DNA of 64,000 nt from Apiotrichum sp. Y4204 (GCA_025531455.1 JAMYHL010000033.1:310001-374000), one strand, 5' to 3'. Positions 12,403 through 24,300 are shown, counted from the first letter of the stretch. Notes: a model not told the origin generated them from the letters alone. Translations and numbers: made by a program.

Positions 12403-12514
12403 GCCAGCCAGCGGCAGCCAGCCAGCACCCAGCACCAGCCAGCAAGGACTCCCAGCCAGCGAACACCGCCGACCCTACAGCCAGCCAGTCCTCCTGCCAG
12501 CAACAGCCAGCCAA
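12403..12514. repeat. Irregular GCCAGC/CAGCCAGC repeat upstream of RPS29
   Basis: Over about 110 bp the plus strand carries many copies of CCAGC, often doubled as AGCCAGCCAGC, spaced irregularly by CACC, AAGGACTC and similar fillers. It begins about 225 bp upstream of the S29 start codon, so it could be a promoter-proximal protein-binding array or simple-sequence expansion. Confidence 0.7.
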
Positions 12515-13341
12515 GTGCATCCGCCCAGGGGCAGCTTGCAGACGACCATGCATTTTTCGCTGAGAGCCAGGGGCGGGCCGGTTGGCATCTAGGCTCGGCG
12601 AGTCCAAACTGCGATAACGCCGAAAATAATATGTCAAGATGTGGCACTTCAATTTTTCATGCCCTGTCGCGTTTCCCGGCGCTGGAAGTGCTTCCGAGTG
12701 GTTCACTTTCTGGCTTCTTCCATGCACGATCTGCGTGCTGATCACGTGCATATCATTCTGCCGTTCCGCGTTCCGCGTTCATCCAGCCCGTCCGTCTGTC
12801 CGCGCCGAGCGCCGAAGCCGCCCAGCGCAGCGACCAGCTCGTCGTCGCCGCCGTGCCGCAGGACGCGGTCGATCCAATGGGTTTGATAATTTGGTTATCC
12901 AGAGAATGACTGTAGCATGTAGCTCATACTTTTCCTTCTGGCTGATTCCATATTTCATCCCCCTTGATCCTCTATCTGCGGTCTTGGTAGCTGGTGGTTT
13001 GGTGAGATACAGGATTCGCCGCGAGAACCAAGACCGTTTCTCCGATTGACACAGTCTGGCGTTCAGCTGATAACCAGGTACGGCGGGGACCCAGGTACCC
13101 CCGCTCTCGGAACCGCATGAATCCGCTAAGCATCCCTGTTTTGTGGTCACCCAGCCTCTCTCATGAGCAGCGCAGCGGAGTAATAATTACTCATGAGACC
13201 TTATCGTTCGGACAGTCCCTTTTTAAACAGACCAACAGACAAAGCTAACGATGTAAGGACGCGACTGATTTTGCCACCGCCTTCCATCGGGTTGTCCATC
13301 CTTCCATCAAAATCAGACATGAATCAACGCGTCTTCCCCCA

Positions 13342-13514
13342 GTCCAGTCAGCACAATAATACAACAATACATGTTCTCACGGGTTGCCTTCCCTCCTTCT
13401 GACCTTCACACAAGCTCTTTCCTCGCTGTCTGCCTGATTATATACATTCCCCATCTTCCTTTCTCTTCTCTTCAGTTCCTCTTCTTCATTACTCACATAT
13501 CGTTTTCCCTCCAG
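13342..13514 (+). repeat. Leader/promoter copy A (paralogous with 15918-16086)
   Basis: Starts AGTCCAGTCAGCACA and runs through CATGTTCT, GGTTGCCTTCC, a TATATA-like element (13438-13445) and a pyrimidine tract CTTCCTTTCTCTTCTCTTCA to CACATAT and TTCCCTCC. The same words occur in the same order at 15918-16086 with small indels. It lies before the damaged F-box gene, so it is probably a duplicated promoter and 5' leader. Confidence 0.75.
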
Positions 13515-13852
13515 CATCCCCCACACTCAGCTTGCCATGCCACACCGTACAGCATACAGCGCACACACTAGTACACACTACTGTGTGATTGGTGGTGTGT
13601 CTTTATGTGTAAGGACCGTTTTAACGCGTTAACTCATCTCAAATCACGCGTCTCTCGTCTCTGCATCTGCACATTGCACATTATCACCATCATCATCGTT
13701 GTCTTCTTCATAATCAGCATCGTCGTTGTCTTCACCATCATCAGCACTGTCACCAGAGAAGACGAAAACACGACAGCAACGTCTCTTCCTTCTAATCAGC
13801 TCCCCAACAAACCTTCCTCCATTCCACAAACACATGCTTGTGGAATCTCGCG

Positions 13853-15465
13853 ATGAGCTCGCGTGAGTAGTACTGGCCGAATCGTTTAATCTAACACGCA
13901 GACGGTATGCCAGCCTCGTCATTACCGCCCCCACATCGTGCTCGCTCGCCGATTACGATTGTTGCCCGCGCGAACGACAATATATTTCACCTAGCAATCG
14001 CATCCGTTTCGACTGATCATGTCTCGGCGTTTAAGGCGATGCAAGCAGCAAGCGACGGTCGCCCTTGGCCCGAAGTCGTGGTATTGACTGCAGGAGAATC
14101 CCCACAGTTGTCGCCCTCCCTCCCCCCCCCGGCAGCCTCTGTGGCAGATGATGACACTTCATCCTCAATCAACCCTTATTGAGACGTCTATCCACCTGCT
14201 CGTCATCTCGCACCCGTATCTCTTCGCGATTGCCCTCTACTTGCCGGAGCTCTCGCCTTGGCCGCGACAGAGGCTCGTCAAGCTGAGCAAACTATTGGAT
14301 TGTCCTCACCTGATATCTTACCGCCTCCACCTACCGGGGCCTCGTCGACTATTCCTCGTCCTTTGCGTTGCCCAATTCAATACGTGCATTCTGCGAACAG
14401 CGCAAGTGTCAGCCCTCGTCTGCCAGTGAAAGTTTTCGACACGATTTTAACCTATTTGGCGCAAGACCCACATTCGGCCCTTGTCGCGCTCCGCGTCTGT
14501 CGCCATTGGTATCACCAATGCGTCCCACTCGCTCCGCGTGTTCTGCACTTGCATCCGGACAAGATGAGTTGGCTAGACATCTACGATAAGGACATTCGCG
14601 TCCAGATGGGAAGAAAACAATCATTTGCGTTCTGTAAAATCCTCTATGCGCGAGTGGCTGCTATGGAGGCTCAGCCACGTGGAAAAGGTGGTGGTTTACA
14701 GCTACCCCGCTCTGGAGCGTCTCTCTTGTGCCCTTGAGAACACGAAAATCACAGACAACACCCGTTTCGCGATCTTCTCAAACGTGTTCGGCGTCTCATT
14801 CAAGCCCCAGTTTTTTCTCAAACGTGTTCGGCGTCTCATTCAAGCCCCAGTTCTGGAGGGACATCATCAGCATCGCCAGAACCACCAAGTACTACTTTGG
14901 ACTGGCGTGGCTCCTCCACTACCTTCGACCTAAGCATGTTTGTTTTCACGTGCTCGGTCAAGCCGTCGTCGAGCATGATGACGAAATGTACCTATACGAG
15001 GACGTTGCCGCTTTATGTGATAGGGTCTTGGATATGTGGTCTCCGATCAGCGTCACCACCCATGGCGTTGCGTTCGACATCCCACCATGGGTCAACGCCG
15101 CCCCATGGAACCGACTATTCTTCCGTCATCGAGCCTGGCGCAGTGCCCCGCGGTGGTACTCTTTACCCGTCTTCGATCGCCGGGCGAACTCGTGCGAGTG
15201 GTATATGGTGGAATACCTGGGTGTAGGAGGCCCTGTTAAACTTATCGCAACATTGTCCGACTCGGACAACTGGTTCGACCCAATGGACGACGTTCTGCCG
15301 CCTAGTAATACCGGCTTCCGGGAGGTAATTGATGCTGAGGGAAAGCGCATGCTGGTCATCCAATATGGTGACCACGGTCTACCGTGCGTGTGCTGCGGCG
15401 GGAGGAGCGAGGACTTTGAGAAAGGCGTTGTACAGGCTGGTGAGTATATCTATAATCGACTATAG
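13853..15465 (+). pseudogene. F-box protein gene, frame-disrupted (probable pseudogene)
   Basis: A degenerate F-box protein, the substrate receptor type of SCF ubiquitin ligases. A possible first exon of 10 nt (ATG at 13853, GTGAGT donor) joins at 13902 to a frame that ends at TGA 14180. From about 14258 another frame contains an F-box-like segment (LPVKVFDTILTYL...ALVALRVCRHWY, 14420-14520). Homology-like coding then continues in the +1 frame (SHVEKVVVYSYPALERL, 14670-14720) without a usable intron between. A third frame follows a 40-bp tandem duplication at 14775-14852 and runs WRDIIS...LAWLLHYLRPKHVCFHVLG to a stop at 15465. All three frames together look like one protein of a Trichosporonales F-box family. 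In-frame stop plus two frame shifts suggest a dead gene, though unusual splicing cannot be excluded. The end past 15440 may be intronic. Confidence 0.55.
14775..14852 (+). repeat. 40-bp tandem duplication inside the F-box gene
   Basis: Two head-to-tail copies beginning TTCTCAAACGTG at 14775 and 14815, identical for 38 bp, then TTTT versus TTCT. A 40-bp insertion is not a multiple of three and explains the frame change at this point. High identity points to a recent event. Confidence 0.9.
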
Positions 15466-16248
15466 GTGGGTGCCCGTGCGATGTGATTGTGCAGCCTCAG
15501 GGGGCGAGGTAGGCTCCGCACAGTATGTAGCATCACCAAGTTCAGTAGATCCCTCCTGTAAATCCCTTCTGCACGTAAATTGTGCAATATTCTGTAGCGA
15601 CCGTTGATGTTGAAACATTTAGATGATGTACTGTACGTGTGACCGTGTCGCATACCTTCCGCGGGAGCGCGGGAACGAACTGACGTTCGAGGCTGTAAAC
15701 GTACATAGATTCTCCAAATACAGTATGCTCCGCACAAACTGTCACCAGACTAAACTCTGACTCTGTTCTTGTCTCTCACTTTCGCTCGACCATAAATTCC
15801 ACAAACCCAGCAAAGAATGCCGCAACAGATCAGACGTGGATCAATTTGTCTTTCTCCAACCCATGACCTGATCACCTGCTGGCCCATCCTCTGTTGCACA
15901 CACTTGGCGACACGTCAAGTCCAGTCAGCACATTAATCCATGTTCTGCCTGGTTGCCTTCCTTCCTCCTGACGTTCACACACACTCTTTCCTCACTGTCT
16001 GTTGGTATTTATACCGTACTTTGCTAATCTTCCTTTCTCTTCTCTTCAATTCCTCTCTTTCATCACTCACATATTGCTTCCCTCCTGTGGGTTCCACTCC
16101 TCATCCCCTCGATTTATTCAGCACTTGGTTCGAACGCTCCTTATCCAGTTGTCCTTTCTCCAAGACCACTTCGTTCTGTTGGTCACCTTCTCGAGCAGAC
16201 TAATACTGACTCTCTGTCAAGATTCGATCTACAAAGGAAGGTGGCAAT
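15466..16248. other. Intergenic between F-box remnant and unrecognised gene
   Basis: No coding exon recognised. Its right part contains leader copy B and then the start region of the next gene. Confidence 0.5.
15918..16086 (+). repeat. Leader/promoter copy B (paralogous with 13342-13514)
   Basis: Begins AGTCCAGTCAGCACA and keeps GGTTGCCTTCC, TTCACACA, CTCTTTCCTC, TATTTATAC, the tract CTTCCTTTCTCTTCTCTTCAA and CACATATTG in the same order as copy A, with few indels. It sits about 160-330 bp before the ATG at 16249, fitting a duplicated promoter/5' UTR now driving an unrelated-looking gene. Confidence 0.75.
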
Positions 16249-18052
16249 ATGAAGCTCCGATCGGGCCGCAAACTGGATGTCAAAGGAAAGGAACGCGCTC
16301 CGCCATCACCCAGTCCTTCTGATGATGTCAGCCTTGTTACGATTCACGCTGACGTTCAAGACTTGCAATAGTGATTGGTACGAGTTACTTGATCGTGGCG
16401 ACTCCGACAATGATGACCTCGAGCTTTTGAAAAGCCAAGATCGAACTGCAAGTCGCGAAAACCTTCTACCAGACGAGCAGCCGGGGAGCTCCCACGTCCG
16501 CTCGTCTCCTATTGCAGAGGGCACCTCTCCCGCCACCCCCGACGGTAAGATCGTTCAGTACCATGATCTGTCGTATCTGTGCAATGAGCCTAGGGATTCC
16601 GAAGCTCTTCTCCCGTAAGCCCCATTTCGTTCAAGGTGGCTGATAGGCAGCTCCGTTTCGAGGTCGCTCAAACGTGGCCCATCGGTCACTTTTGCCGTGC
16701 ATGATGAAGATGGAGAGGACCTTGGCAAGTCGGTTTCGATTGATCTATACGTGAGTTGGTAAAGGACATAACATGCTAATGAGTAGCGCATTGTTCACCA
16801 TACAATGAAGATTCTCGTCGGAGTGCAGAGTGCATCTCTCTATGGGCTGGTGGTACATGGAGACAATCTCCTCCCAGCGACTGGGCCATTCCCCTCATCT
16901 CCTAATCTTGTGCATGTCGACGGGTACGACCGTGATCGTCCCGAATGGGGAAAGCCCACCGAAAATGCGCCTCGTGCCTTCATGGAGCGTGTCGCTCGCA
17001 CCGCTCTAAAGCACCCGTATTATCGCCCTGTCATGGGAGATATCGATCTCGCTCGTCAGTCCGCGGCATTCCTTTACAGATTATGGTTTAGTTATGACAA
17101 CAGGGCCTCGAGGGATGGCTCAGTCCATTGGACTCTCCATCACGCTCCTGTGAAACGACGTCAAGCCCTACATCAGCAACTTCAAGATCACTTCGAAGGG
17201 AGCCCTTTCGCACGAAGTCGCGAATGCAATTTCCTCAAGGCGATCATTTTTCAGACGGAGGCGTGTCTTCCGGACATTCTCGCTGCCCAGGATTGGCCCA
17301 TCTTCAATCCTGCACTGCCTCTCTATACCGACCAAAACGGCAGCAACAACAGCTCATCAAACACCGTGAAGAGCTCAAGCGTGTACATCTATCGGGATCG
17401 TGGTTGGATGGATGCCGAGATATTCCGTGCCTTTGTGCTCTATCACGAGTACGTAGACGAGTGCATCAGGAAGGAAACAACAAGGCGTGTTAGGCAGCGC
17501 TTTTCGATTCCAGCCAAGTATCGTGATTATCTCCTCCCCGAACAAGCCCTCTCCAAGGATCATAAACCGCGGTTTCGCATCTGGTCATGGCTTTTACCAA
17601 AAGGACAGGAGAAACTGGCGAATGCAGTGGACCTCGACGAAAAGCCAAAACTCCGAAAGGAGTTCCCTTCTGTCAAGAGTCTCACTGAGGAGAAGGATCG
17701 TCGCCGCGACTGGGCCGATCTGAGCGAGGACGAGGAGAAGATTATCAAAGCCATCTTAGATCGATGGCAAAAGCGCTGCGCAGGTGTCCTTCACAGTGAT
17801 GACAAACTCGCAGTATGTGGCCCCCAGGTGGCGTGTTTGCTTACGGAAAAACAGAACGCCTTCACCGAACGACTTGAGGATAGACCTCTTGGGTCATACA
17901 AGCCTCTTGTCAAGGATGTTGCCGGTGAAGGGCCTGCTCCTGCCCGCAAGAAGCACAAGGCATTCCGCAGGAAGAAAACCCATGTGGCGTCAGTTCCTGC
18001 CCGCAAGAAGCGCAAGGCGTTCCGCAGCAAGAAAACCGGCAAGATGTATTGA
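16249..18052 (+). CDS. Unrecognised basic protein, lineage-specific
   Basis: Four exons (16249-16326, 16361-16614, 16651-16750, 16787-18052) with GT-AG introns of 34-36 nt and CTGAC/CTAAT branch sites; 565 residues. The start MKLRSGRKLD was chosen because it is the first ATG after the leader and joins in frame. I do not recognise a family. Visible features are a hydrophilic N-terminus rich in Asp/Ser (residues 25-110), a more globular middle (GYDRDRPEWGKPTENAPRAF; WMDAEIFRAFVLYHEYVDEC), a charged helix-like stretch (EEKDRRRDWADLSEDEEK), and a C-terminus with two copies of PARKK(H/R)KAFR(R/S)KKT ending GKMY. The basic C-terminal repeats look like nuclear localisation signals. It shares an ancestral leader with the broken F-box gene upstream, so it may belong to a rapidly changing locus. 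No transmembrane segment or signal peptide is evident. Confidence 0.75.
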
Positions 18053-18248
18053 GTTAACATCTCGGGGGCGAGTTAACGTACGAGACGTTGAAGAGGGTTG
18101 TATTAAACATGCTGTATGTTTTACGTGTAGGAGACTGACAGACTGACGTTAAAGGATCTTTACATAGATCGGCAATGTATACACTGTACAATGAAACTCC
18201 AATGGCCCTCAACTGCGTCCTACTACTACTACTCTCACTGAAGGTTCC

Positions 18249-20565
18249 TCACTTCTGCTCGACCATAAACCCATCAAAGAAGGCCGCGACGCCCGCAAAG
18301 TCCTCGAGTCCAAACACGCCCGACACGTGCTGATCCGGCCGTGCGACAATGACACATCCGACCGCGGGATCGATGCCGTAACCTTCGTACGCGCGCCCAT
18401 TGCCGTCGTGGTGCGACGGCTCGTCGCAGAATAGAGTGTCGAATGCGCGGACGTTGTACGGCTCCCTCAGCGGGACGAGCACCTCGGGGAACGAGCGCTG
18501 CACGGCCTGCACGTCGCGGTGAGGTGTGGCGAAAACGGTGAGCGTTTCGATCACAGAGTCCGTCACCGCGCCTGCGGGGGTGTACTTTCTCACTGGGGAA
18601 GTCGGGCCGTCGAGCTTAGAGGCAAATGCCTTGAGGGCCGCGAGGCGGTCCGCGTTCCGAATGTCACCCGGGAAGACTGCTGTCAGTATTGGCAAACAAA
18701 GGCTCGGGTGAAAGACTCACTCAGGATACGCCACCGACCATCGGCCTTGATCATCGTCTGGAGCCTGATCGTGTGGGCGTTGAACGCGCCGACAACCTGC
18801 TGGTTCTCGAGGTGCGATCCCACAATGACATTCTTCGCGAGCGTCTGGTTCGGCTGGTCAAGCACAAGCAGGTCAGGGCGGTATAGCACGCCGGTGCCAC
18901 TCGTAAACTTGATGCTTTGCGTCCAGAGCTCGCGCATGGCATTGCTGTCTACGCCGTTTTGGGCGTCGCCGGTTGCCTGCGCGGTTTTGCTCTGGCCGGT
19001 GAACAGGCGCGACCACTTGTAGTCAAAGTCGATGAGCTCCTGGGCCGTCTTCTGGCGCTCGAGCTGGTCTGGCGTGTCAGCACGTCACCCAATCGTACCC
19101 TCAGTTCATCTCACAGGTGTGCAGGATCTCCGGCTTTGCCTGACCGCGGAGCACGGCGGCGAGTTTCCAGCCAAGGTTGAACGTGTCCATCATCGAGACG
19201 TTCATGCCCTGGCCGGCCTTGGGCGAGTGAGTGTGGCACGCGTCGCCGGCGATGAAGACGTGGTCGCCGTGCGCGCTGAATGTGTCGCACACGCGCTGGC
19301 CAATCTCGTAGCATGTCCACCAATCGACATACGGAAAGTCGATGGTGTACGGCTTGAGCACGGCCTTGGTCTTTTCCAGAAGCCGGTCGAGAGTCACCTC
19401 GGCGCGGTTCACGCGCTCGCCCGGCGCCAGCGTCCCCAGCTGCGTGTACACCCGCACCATGCCCTCCTCGCGGGGCACCATGAGCACCGTGCCGTCCTCC
19501 TTCGAATGCGCCATGTGCTTCATCCGTGATGTCGGGAGCTGGCGTCAGAGTTGCCGGTGGGAATGACTCACATCCGTGTCGAGGACAGCATCAAAGGCGC
19601 CCCAGTAGACATTGTTCGAATCGCCCTTGAGCTCGAGCCCGAGCGTCCTGACATTAGCACAAACCATAACTCAGTACTCACTTCCTGACCCAGGAGCGCG
19701 CGCCATCGCACCCGACGAGGTACTTGCACTGCACGATCTCATCTTCGCCATCGGCGTCGGTGGTCGTCGCCTCGTTTGCAAACAGGTTGGAGCGGTACAG
19801 CCCCGACTTGATGTCGCCGTTCGCCCATTCGGACTCGGGCGGCGGCGGGAGCTTCTTGAGCGTCACGGTGATGGGGTACGCTGCTGGATCGGCGAGCGAC
19901 TCCGAGTCAACGCTCAGGCTAGTCGGCTCAGTAAGGCGCTCAACCTCGAGGTTGTCTGGTGTCAGAAATGTCTGACGGTGGCACTTACTGTTCTCCTTCA
20001 TCGCCTCCATGAAGATCGCCTCGACGCGGTCCTGCCCCAGATTGACATGGCGTACCCACGAGAGGCCCGGGAGAGTCTGTTGTTAGTAAGGATCACCCCC
20101 TTCTCTACTCACGTCCACGACACGGCTGGTCTCCTTGATACCGCCGACGGCATCGTCATGCTCCCATATGATGACCTCTGATTGTCAGTTCACGCCAACC
20201 TCCAAAGCTCACCTGCACATTCATGCGTCTCGCGGTCAAACTTGTCCTGCACGCCCATCGCGGCGAAGACCTCGCCTGTGCGGCACTGCAGTCCTGCGCC
20301 GTGAGTAACCCCTTCCGACACTTGACACTCGCGACTCACCATCCGCATGGCCCCGGAGGACGGGATGCGCCATCTTGTCAATAATCCGACACTCAATCTT
20401 GAGCTTGGACAGCTGCGTCGCGAGGAACAGACCCGCTGTCATCAGCTTCACCACTTCCAAACACCCACCAGGCCCAGCGCCCACAATGAGCACGTCCGTC
20501 TTGCTGGTTGGCATGTTGACCATGTTGAACTGAGCGGTGAGTGGTGTGGCTTCTTGGCTTCCCAT
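18249..20565 (-). CDS. Phenol 2-monooxygenase-like flavoprotein hydroxylase
   Basis: NADPH- and FAD-dependent ring hydroxylase that makes catechols from phenols, the entry step of the beta-ketoadipate route. Start ATG is at 20565 (MGSQEATPL). Removing a 33-nt intron (20468-20436) restores VGAGPAGLFLATQL, the FAD GxGxxG fold. Next comes HADGLQCRT, holding the Asp equivalent to the catalytic Asp of the T. cutaneum enzyme. The second flavin motif is GDACHTHSPKAGQGMN (near 19240-19195), and MVRVYTQL keeps the Arg and Tyr of the active-site R-x-Y pattern. The C-terminal thioredoxin-like dimerisation domain ends in GCVIVARPDQHVSG...FFDGFMVEQK. About eight exons; edges in the middle are approximate. 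No catechol dioxygenase or transporter lies beside it. Substrate could also be a substituted phenol or hydroxybenzoate. Confidence 0.9.
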
Positions 20566-21384
20566 CCTTCAGGTCATATATATTTATCTCATAGCGCCCA
20601 TCTTCTCCTCGGCGACTTGATCGAGCTCTAGCTCACAGCATGCCGGAGTATGCGGCCCCGAGAAGCGTTGGAGCATTTGGGAAGGAAGTGGAGAAGCATC
20701 ACAGTGGCAACAACCGTCCAGGAGCTCGGGCCGAATCCGCCGGCTGTCGGCTGGGACCGCCAAATATGCGTGCCGGGGATAAGTCGGAAAGCACATGGCA
20801 TTCATGTGATTATGGTTCTGCCGTCTGCCTGTTCTGTGGCACGGTGGCGTCCGGCTCCGCTGCTTCCGCGTCGCGAGTGCCTCTTTGCTGATGCATCATG
20901 TCAGCTCATTAAGGACCAGGATGCATGCTAGCTTGCGGAGATATGTACTACGAAGCGCGGGGCGCCGCCTCTACTTCCTTACCCGTGCCAATTTCCATTA
21001 TCAAAAATGAAGGGGGTCACAAGATAACGCTGGCTGGGGCCTTTCCGGGGACAGGTCGGATAGCGTCGCCCGCGGCCGTTTCGTGATCTCCATACAGGCA
21101 TCAAGCTGCTGTTCTGATTTCTCCTGTACATACGTTTACCGTTCATTGTGTCTCGACTGTTACTGGCTTTTTACTTATTATACTCCTTAGCTGACTGATT
21201 AGTTGTTGCCTCCTGATCAGAGCCTCACCTCTAACACGGTTGCATTTAGTTGTTTTATCAGGGATGGCAACTTCAGTCCACATCCAGCGTTGCCGACATT
21301 CTATGTCACCTTGTCACAGCTCGGTACGTGCAATTCTTACTGCTGCATCTACACTGTATCTCTACTATTACTGCTATGCTGCAT
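20566..21384. other. Intergenic: phenol hydroxylase promoter and GEA1 3' region
   Basis: About 0.8 kb with no supportable gene. It must contain the promoter of the leftward phenol hydroxylase. Imperfect CGG...CCG words (near 20738-20760) could be Zn2Cys6 regulator sites, but the match is too loose to annotate. Confidence 0.4.
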
Positions 21385-24300
21385 CTACTCGTTAGCTGGA
21401 GCGTCCTCCACGGACGGTTTTGGGACCTCGGCCGACGGCCGGGCGGACCGCGGCTCGGCGGGCGGTGCCGGAGGAGCGAGCGCCTCGTCCAGGAAGCCGG
21501 GGACCATGCGCTCGATGCGCGGCGCCGCGGCGGCCCACAGCTCGCGCTGCTCTGTCGTGCGCGTGTCTGGCTCGGTTGGGGGAACAACGAGGCCGGACGA
21601 GTACATGACGAGAACAACGTTCTTGAGGGATTCAGAGACCTCGTTCTGGGGTGTCAGCTCGAATGCTCATTCACAAGTATACGGTGAGATGAATCCCGTA
21701 CTCACCAGCATATCGCGGTCTCCGCGCATAAAACGTTCAAGCTTGTCCAACACCCTGACAAACTGAACGCCGACGACATCCGATGCCTCAGTGAGGCTGA
21801 CAACATGCTGGAGGAAGACCTTGCACAGTAGGGTTGCGGCGCGGAGGCGCATCTCGGCGGCACCGGCGTGGTCGCGCTCGTAGACGCCAGGCTTGAGGAG
21901 CTCGTCAAGGACGGGGAAAAGGACGCGGTCAAAGATGATCGGGAGAGTCGCGCCGTCCGGGGACATGAGCTGTGGCGAGAGCAGGAGGCGCTGCAGGTAC
22001 GAGATTGCGCGCTGGCGAATCTCGCGGTAGCCGTTCACGCACTGCTTCCCGATGACGAGGAGGGGCGGGAGCCAGAACGTGGCGAACGCGTCGTGCACGC
22101 TCTTGCCGCTCTTCTCCACCAGCGTCGGAATGACGTTGCGCAGCTCGTATAGCGAGTCTAGGGCTGTGAGGCCACGCTCGACCGTCGGACCGAGAGTGGA
22201 TGCCACGCCGTCGGATCGCCGGCGGTTCATCTGGTGCCGCCCGGCGGCTGCCGCGCCTGCTGCTGTGGCAAACTCGTCGAGAAGCGCAACAACACCCGCA
22301 AAGTTGTCCTGCGTGAGCCCTGGCTCGCCGCCGGTGGCCATCTTCTGCACGATCGCGAGAGTGACCTTTGAGGCCTCGGGGTGGGCAACGGTGGCGCGGA
22401 AGAGAGCAATGATGAGGCCCCACTCGGTCTGCGACTTGACCACATTGGAGTCCTTCTCGAGGATCTTGGCGACGCCCGCCATGAGCTGCTCGGACACAGC
22501 GTTAAGGACCGTAGAGGGGAGGCTGCGGAGCACGTCCAGCGCAATGTATAGCTGGTCGCGGAGAGCGGGCTGTTCCGAGACAATGAGGCACAGGCGGAGG
22601 AGGCCGACGACAGCGCGCTCTATCAGCAGTACGCTGTAGCTCTGTGCGGACGAGAGGAGGGCCGAGATATACTCGAAGATGATCGGCCACGTCTCGGCGA
22701 TATGCTCCTTGCCGTGTGCGGCGAGCGAGACCATCATCTCGAGGTGGAAGACGCATGCCGGGTCGTACGGCAGCTGGCCATCGAAGCGCTGCGGCCCGTC
22801 GGGGCTCTCGCGCGGCTCGAGACGGTGGGTGGTGCGAATCTCGGCGAGGGTGCGGATCGCGCGCAGTGCGGGGATAAGTGCGTCGACGTCAAGAATCAGA
22901 ATCTCGGCGTAGAGCTCCTCAAGCTTGCATGACGCGAGCGAGTCGACGGCAACGAGCGCATTCTCCACGTCCTCGTCGGACGTTTCAATCGAAAGGGTAT
23001 CCTGGGAGGACCCGTAGGGGCTGAGAAGGTAGGACGAGAGTGTCGAGAGAAGACCGCCCTCAGCCCTACGCTCCGGAACCACCGCTGGTGTGGCGAGCTT
23101 CAACGGGATGGTAGTCGTACCGGCAAGGAAGTCCTCCATCTGGAGCATGGGTGCGGGGAGGAGCGAATGGAGGAACAGGGTCTGGAACATCTCAAAGATG
23201 TGATTCCATCCCTCGCGGATCGAGTTACCGTGGCCATTAGCAATGGTGAAGAGCACGACGGTCGCGAGCTGGGAGCGGTAGCTCTGGCCGAAGCGAATCG
23301 CAAGAGGCGAGACGGTGAGCGATGTGCCGTCACGCTCCACGACAGGGTAGTTGCCCATGTGGTACCCCTCCTCCGTGTCATCAAGTAGGTCCGTCGCGGC
23401 AGCCAGCGATTGAACGATTGTGTCAAAGACCTCTGGAATGTGGAAGTTGCCCGCAAGCATCGCGCAGTGCCGGAATCCGGTGATCGCGTGCTGGATGACG
23501 TGCTCGTCCGTCGACGACATGGTGAACGCGTAAGCAATCGCCGATATGAGCGGCGGCCAGGCGATGCGGAACATGGCCTCGTCAAAGGCCGCGGTGTTGC
23601 AGCTGATCATCGGACCGGCGTGACGCGAGCGCTGCATCAGCCCCTTCCACGCGTAGTCGAAGCCCGGCTGGCCGACGTGCTCCTCGGGCAGAATGATCTC
23701 ACGTTTCCTGATTGACTCGTGGATCGCCGCCAGATACTCCGGGTCGAAGTCCTTGCCATCGTTGACGCCACGCACGTTGCGGCGGTAGTCCTCGACCGTC
23801 ATGCGTTTCCTGTTCTGCGGGTTGTGCAGGTCCGTGTTGAGCATGATAACCGAGTAGGCGAGGACATAGACTGCGTCCTGGTTGGCGATCTCCGGCGGGG
23901 AGAAGGAAAAGAAGTGATCGGCGAACACCTCGGTGATGCGTGAGATGGGCTGCGACTCGCCAGGAAGACGGAATGTCTCGAGGAGGTCGCGCAGCGCGTC
24001 GGCGATCGACTTGCCCTTGAAGTCGAACAGGCCCATGAACGCCTTGAGCAGGTCAATCTGGTCAGGACGGGAGATGTACTCGCCGAGCAGCTTTTTGTCG
24101 AGACGAGAGGACGAACGGAGGAAGCGGGCGGTGGAACGCAGGCGGCGCTCCTCCTCCGTTCCGGGGCCGTCATCGGGGACGATGATGCCGTTCTCCTCGA
24201 GGAACTTGAGGCCGTTCTTGGGCTTGATGTTGAACAGCTTCTCACCCTGTACCAGCACTGCTTTGCGCGACTTGGACAGCGCAAGCTCCTCGGCCGTCAC

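Larger units (their letters stand above)
12179..13852. other. Intergenic: RPS29 promoter side and upstream of F-box region
   Basis: No coding exon is supported. The part adjoining RPS29 contains the GCCAGC-rich repeat (12403-12514). The right end holds the pyrimidine-rich leader shared with 15918-16086. A frame of 136 codons at 12639-13049 has no family resemblance and is not annotated. Confidence 0.4.

Noticed and set aside
11912..12751. 279-codon minus-strand frame overlapping RPS29 exons 1-2
   Set aside because: It reads through the S29 start and a GT donor and through the GCCAGC repeat; only the MAHSNV segment is real coding.
12639..13049. 136-codon plus-strand frame with hydrophobic segments
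   Set aside because: No family resemblance, no introns, poor start context and Arg-rich low-complexity middle; likely chance.
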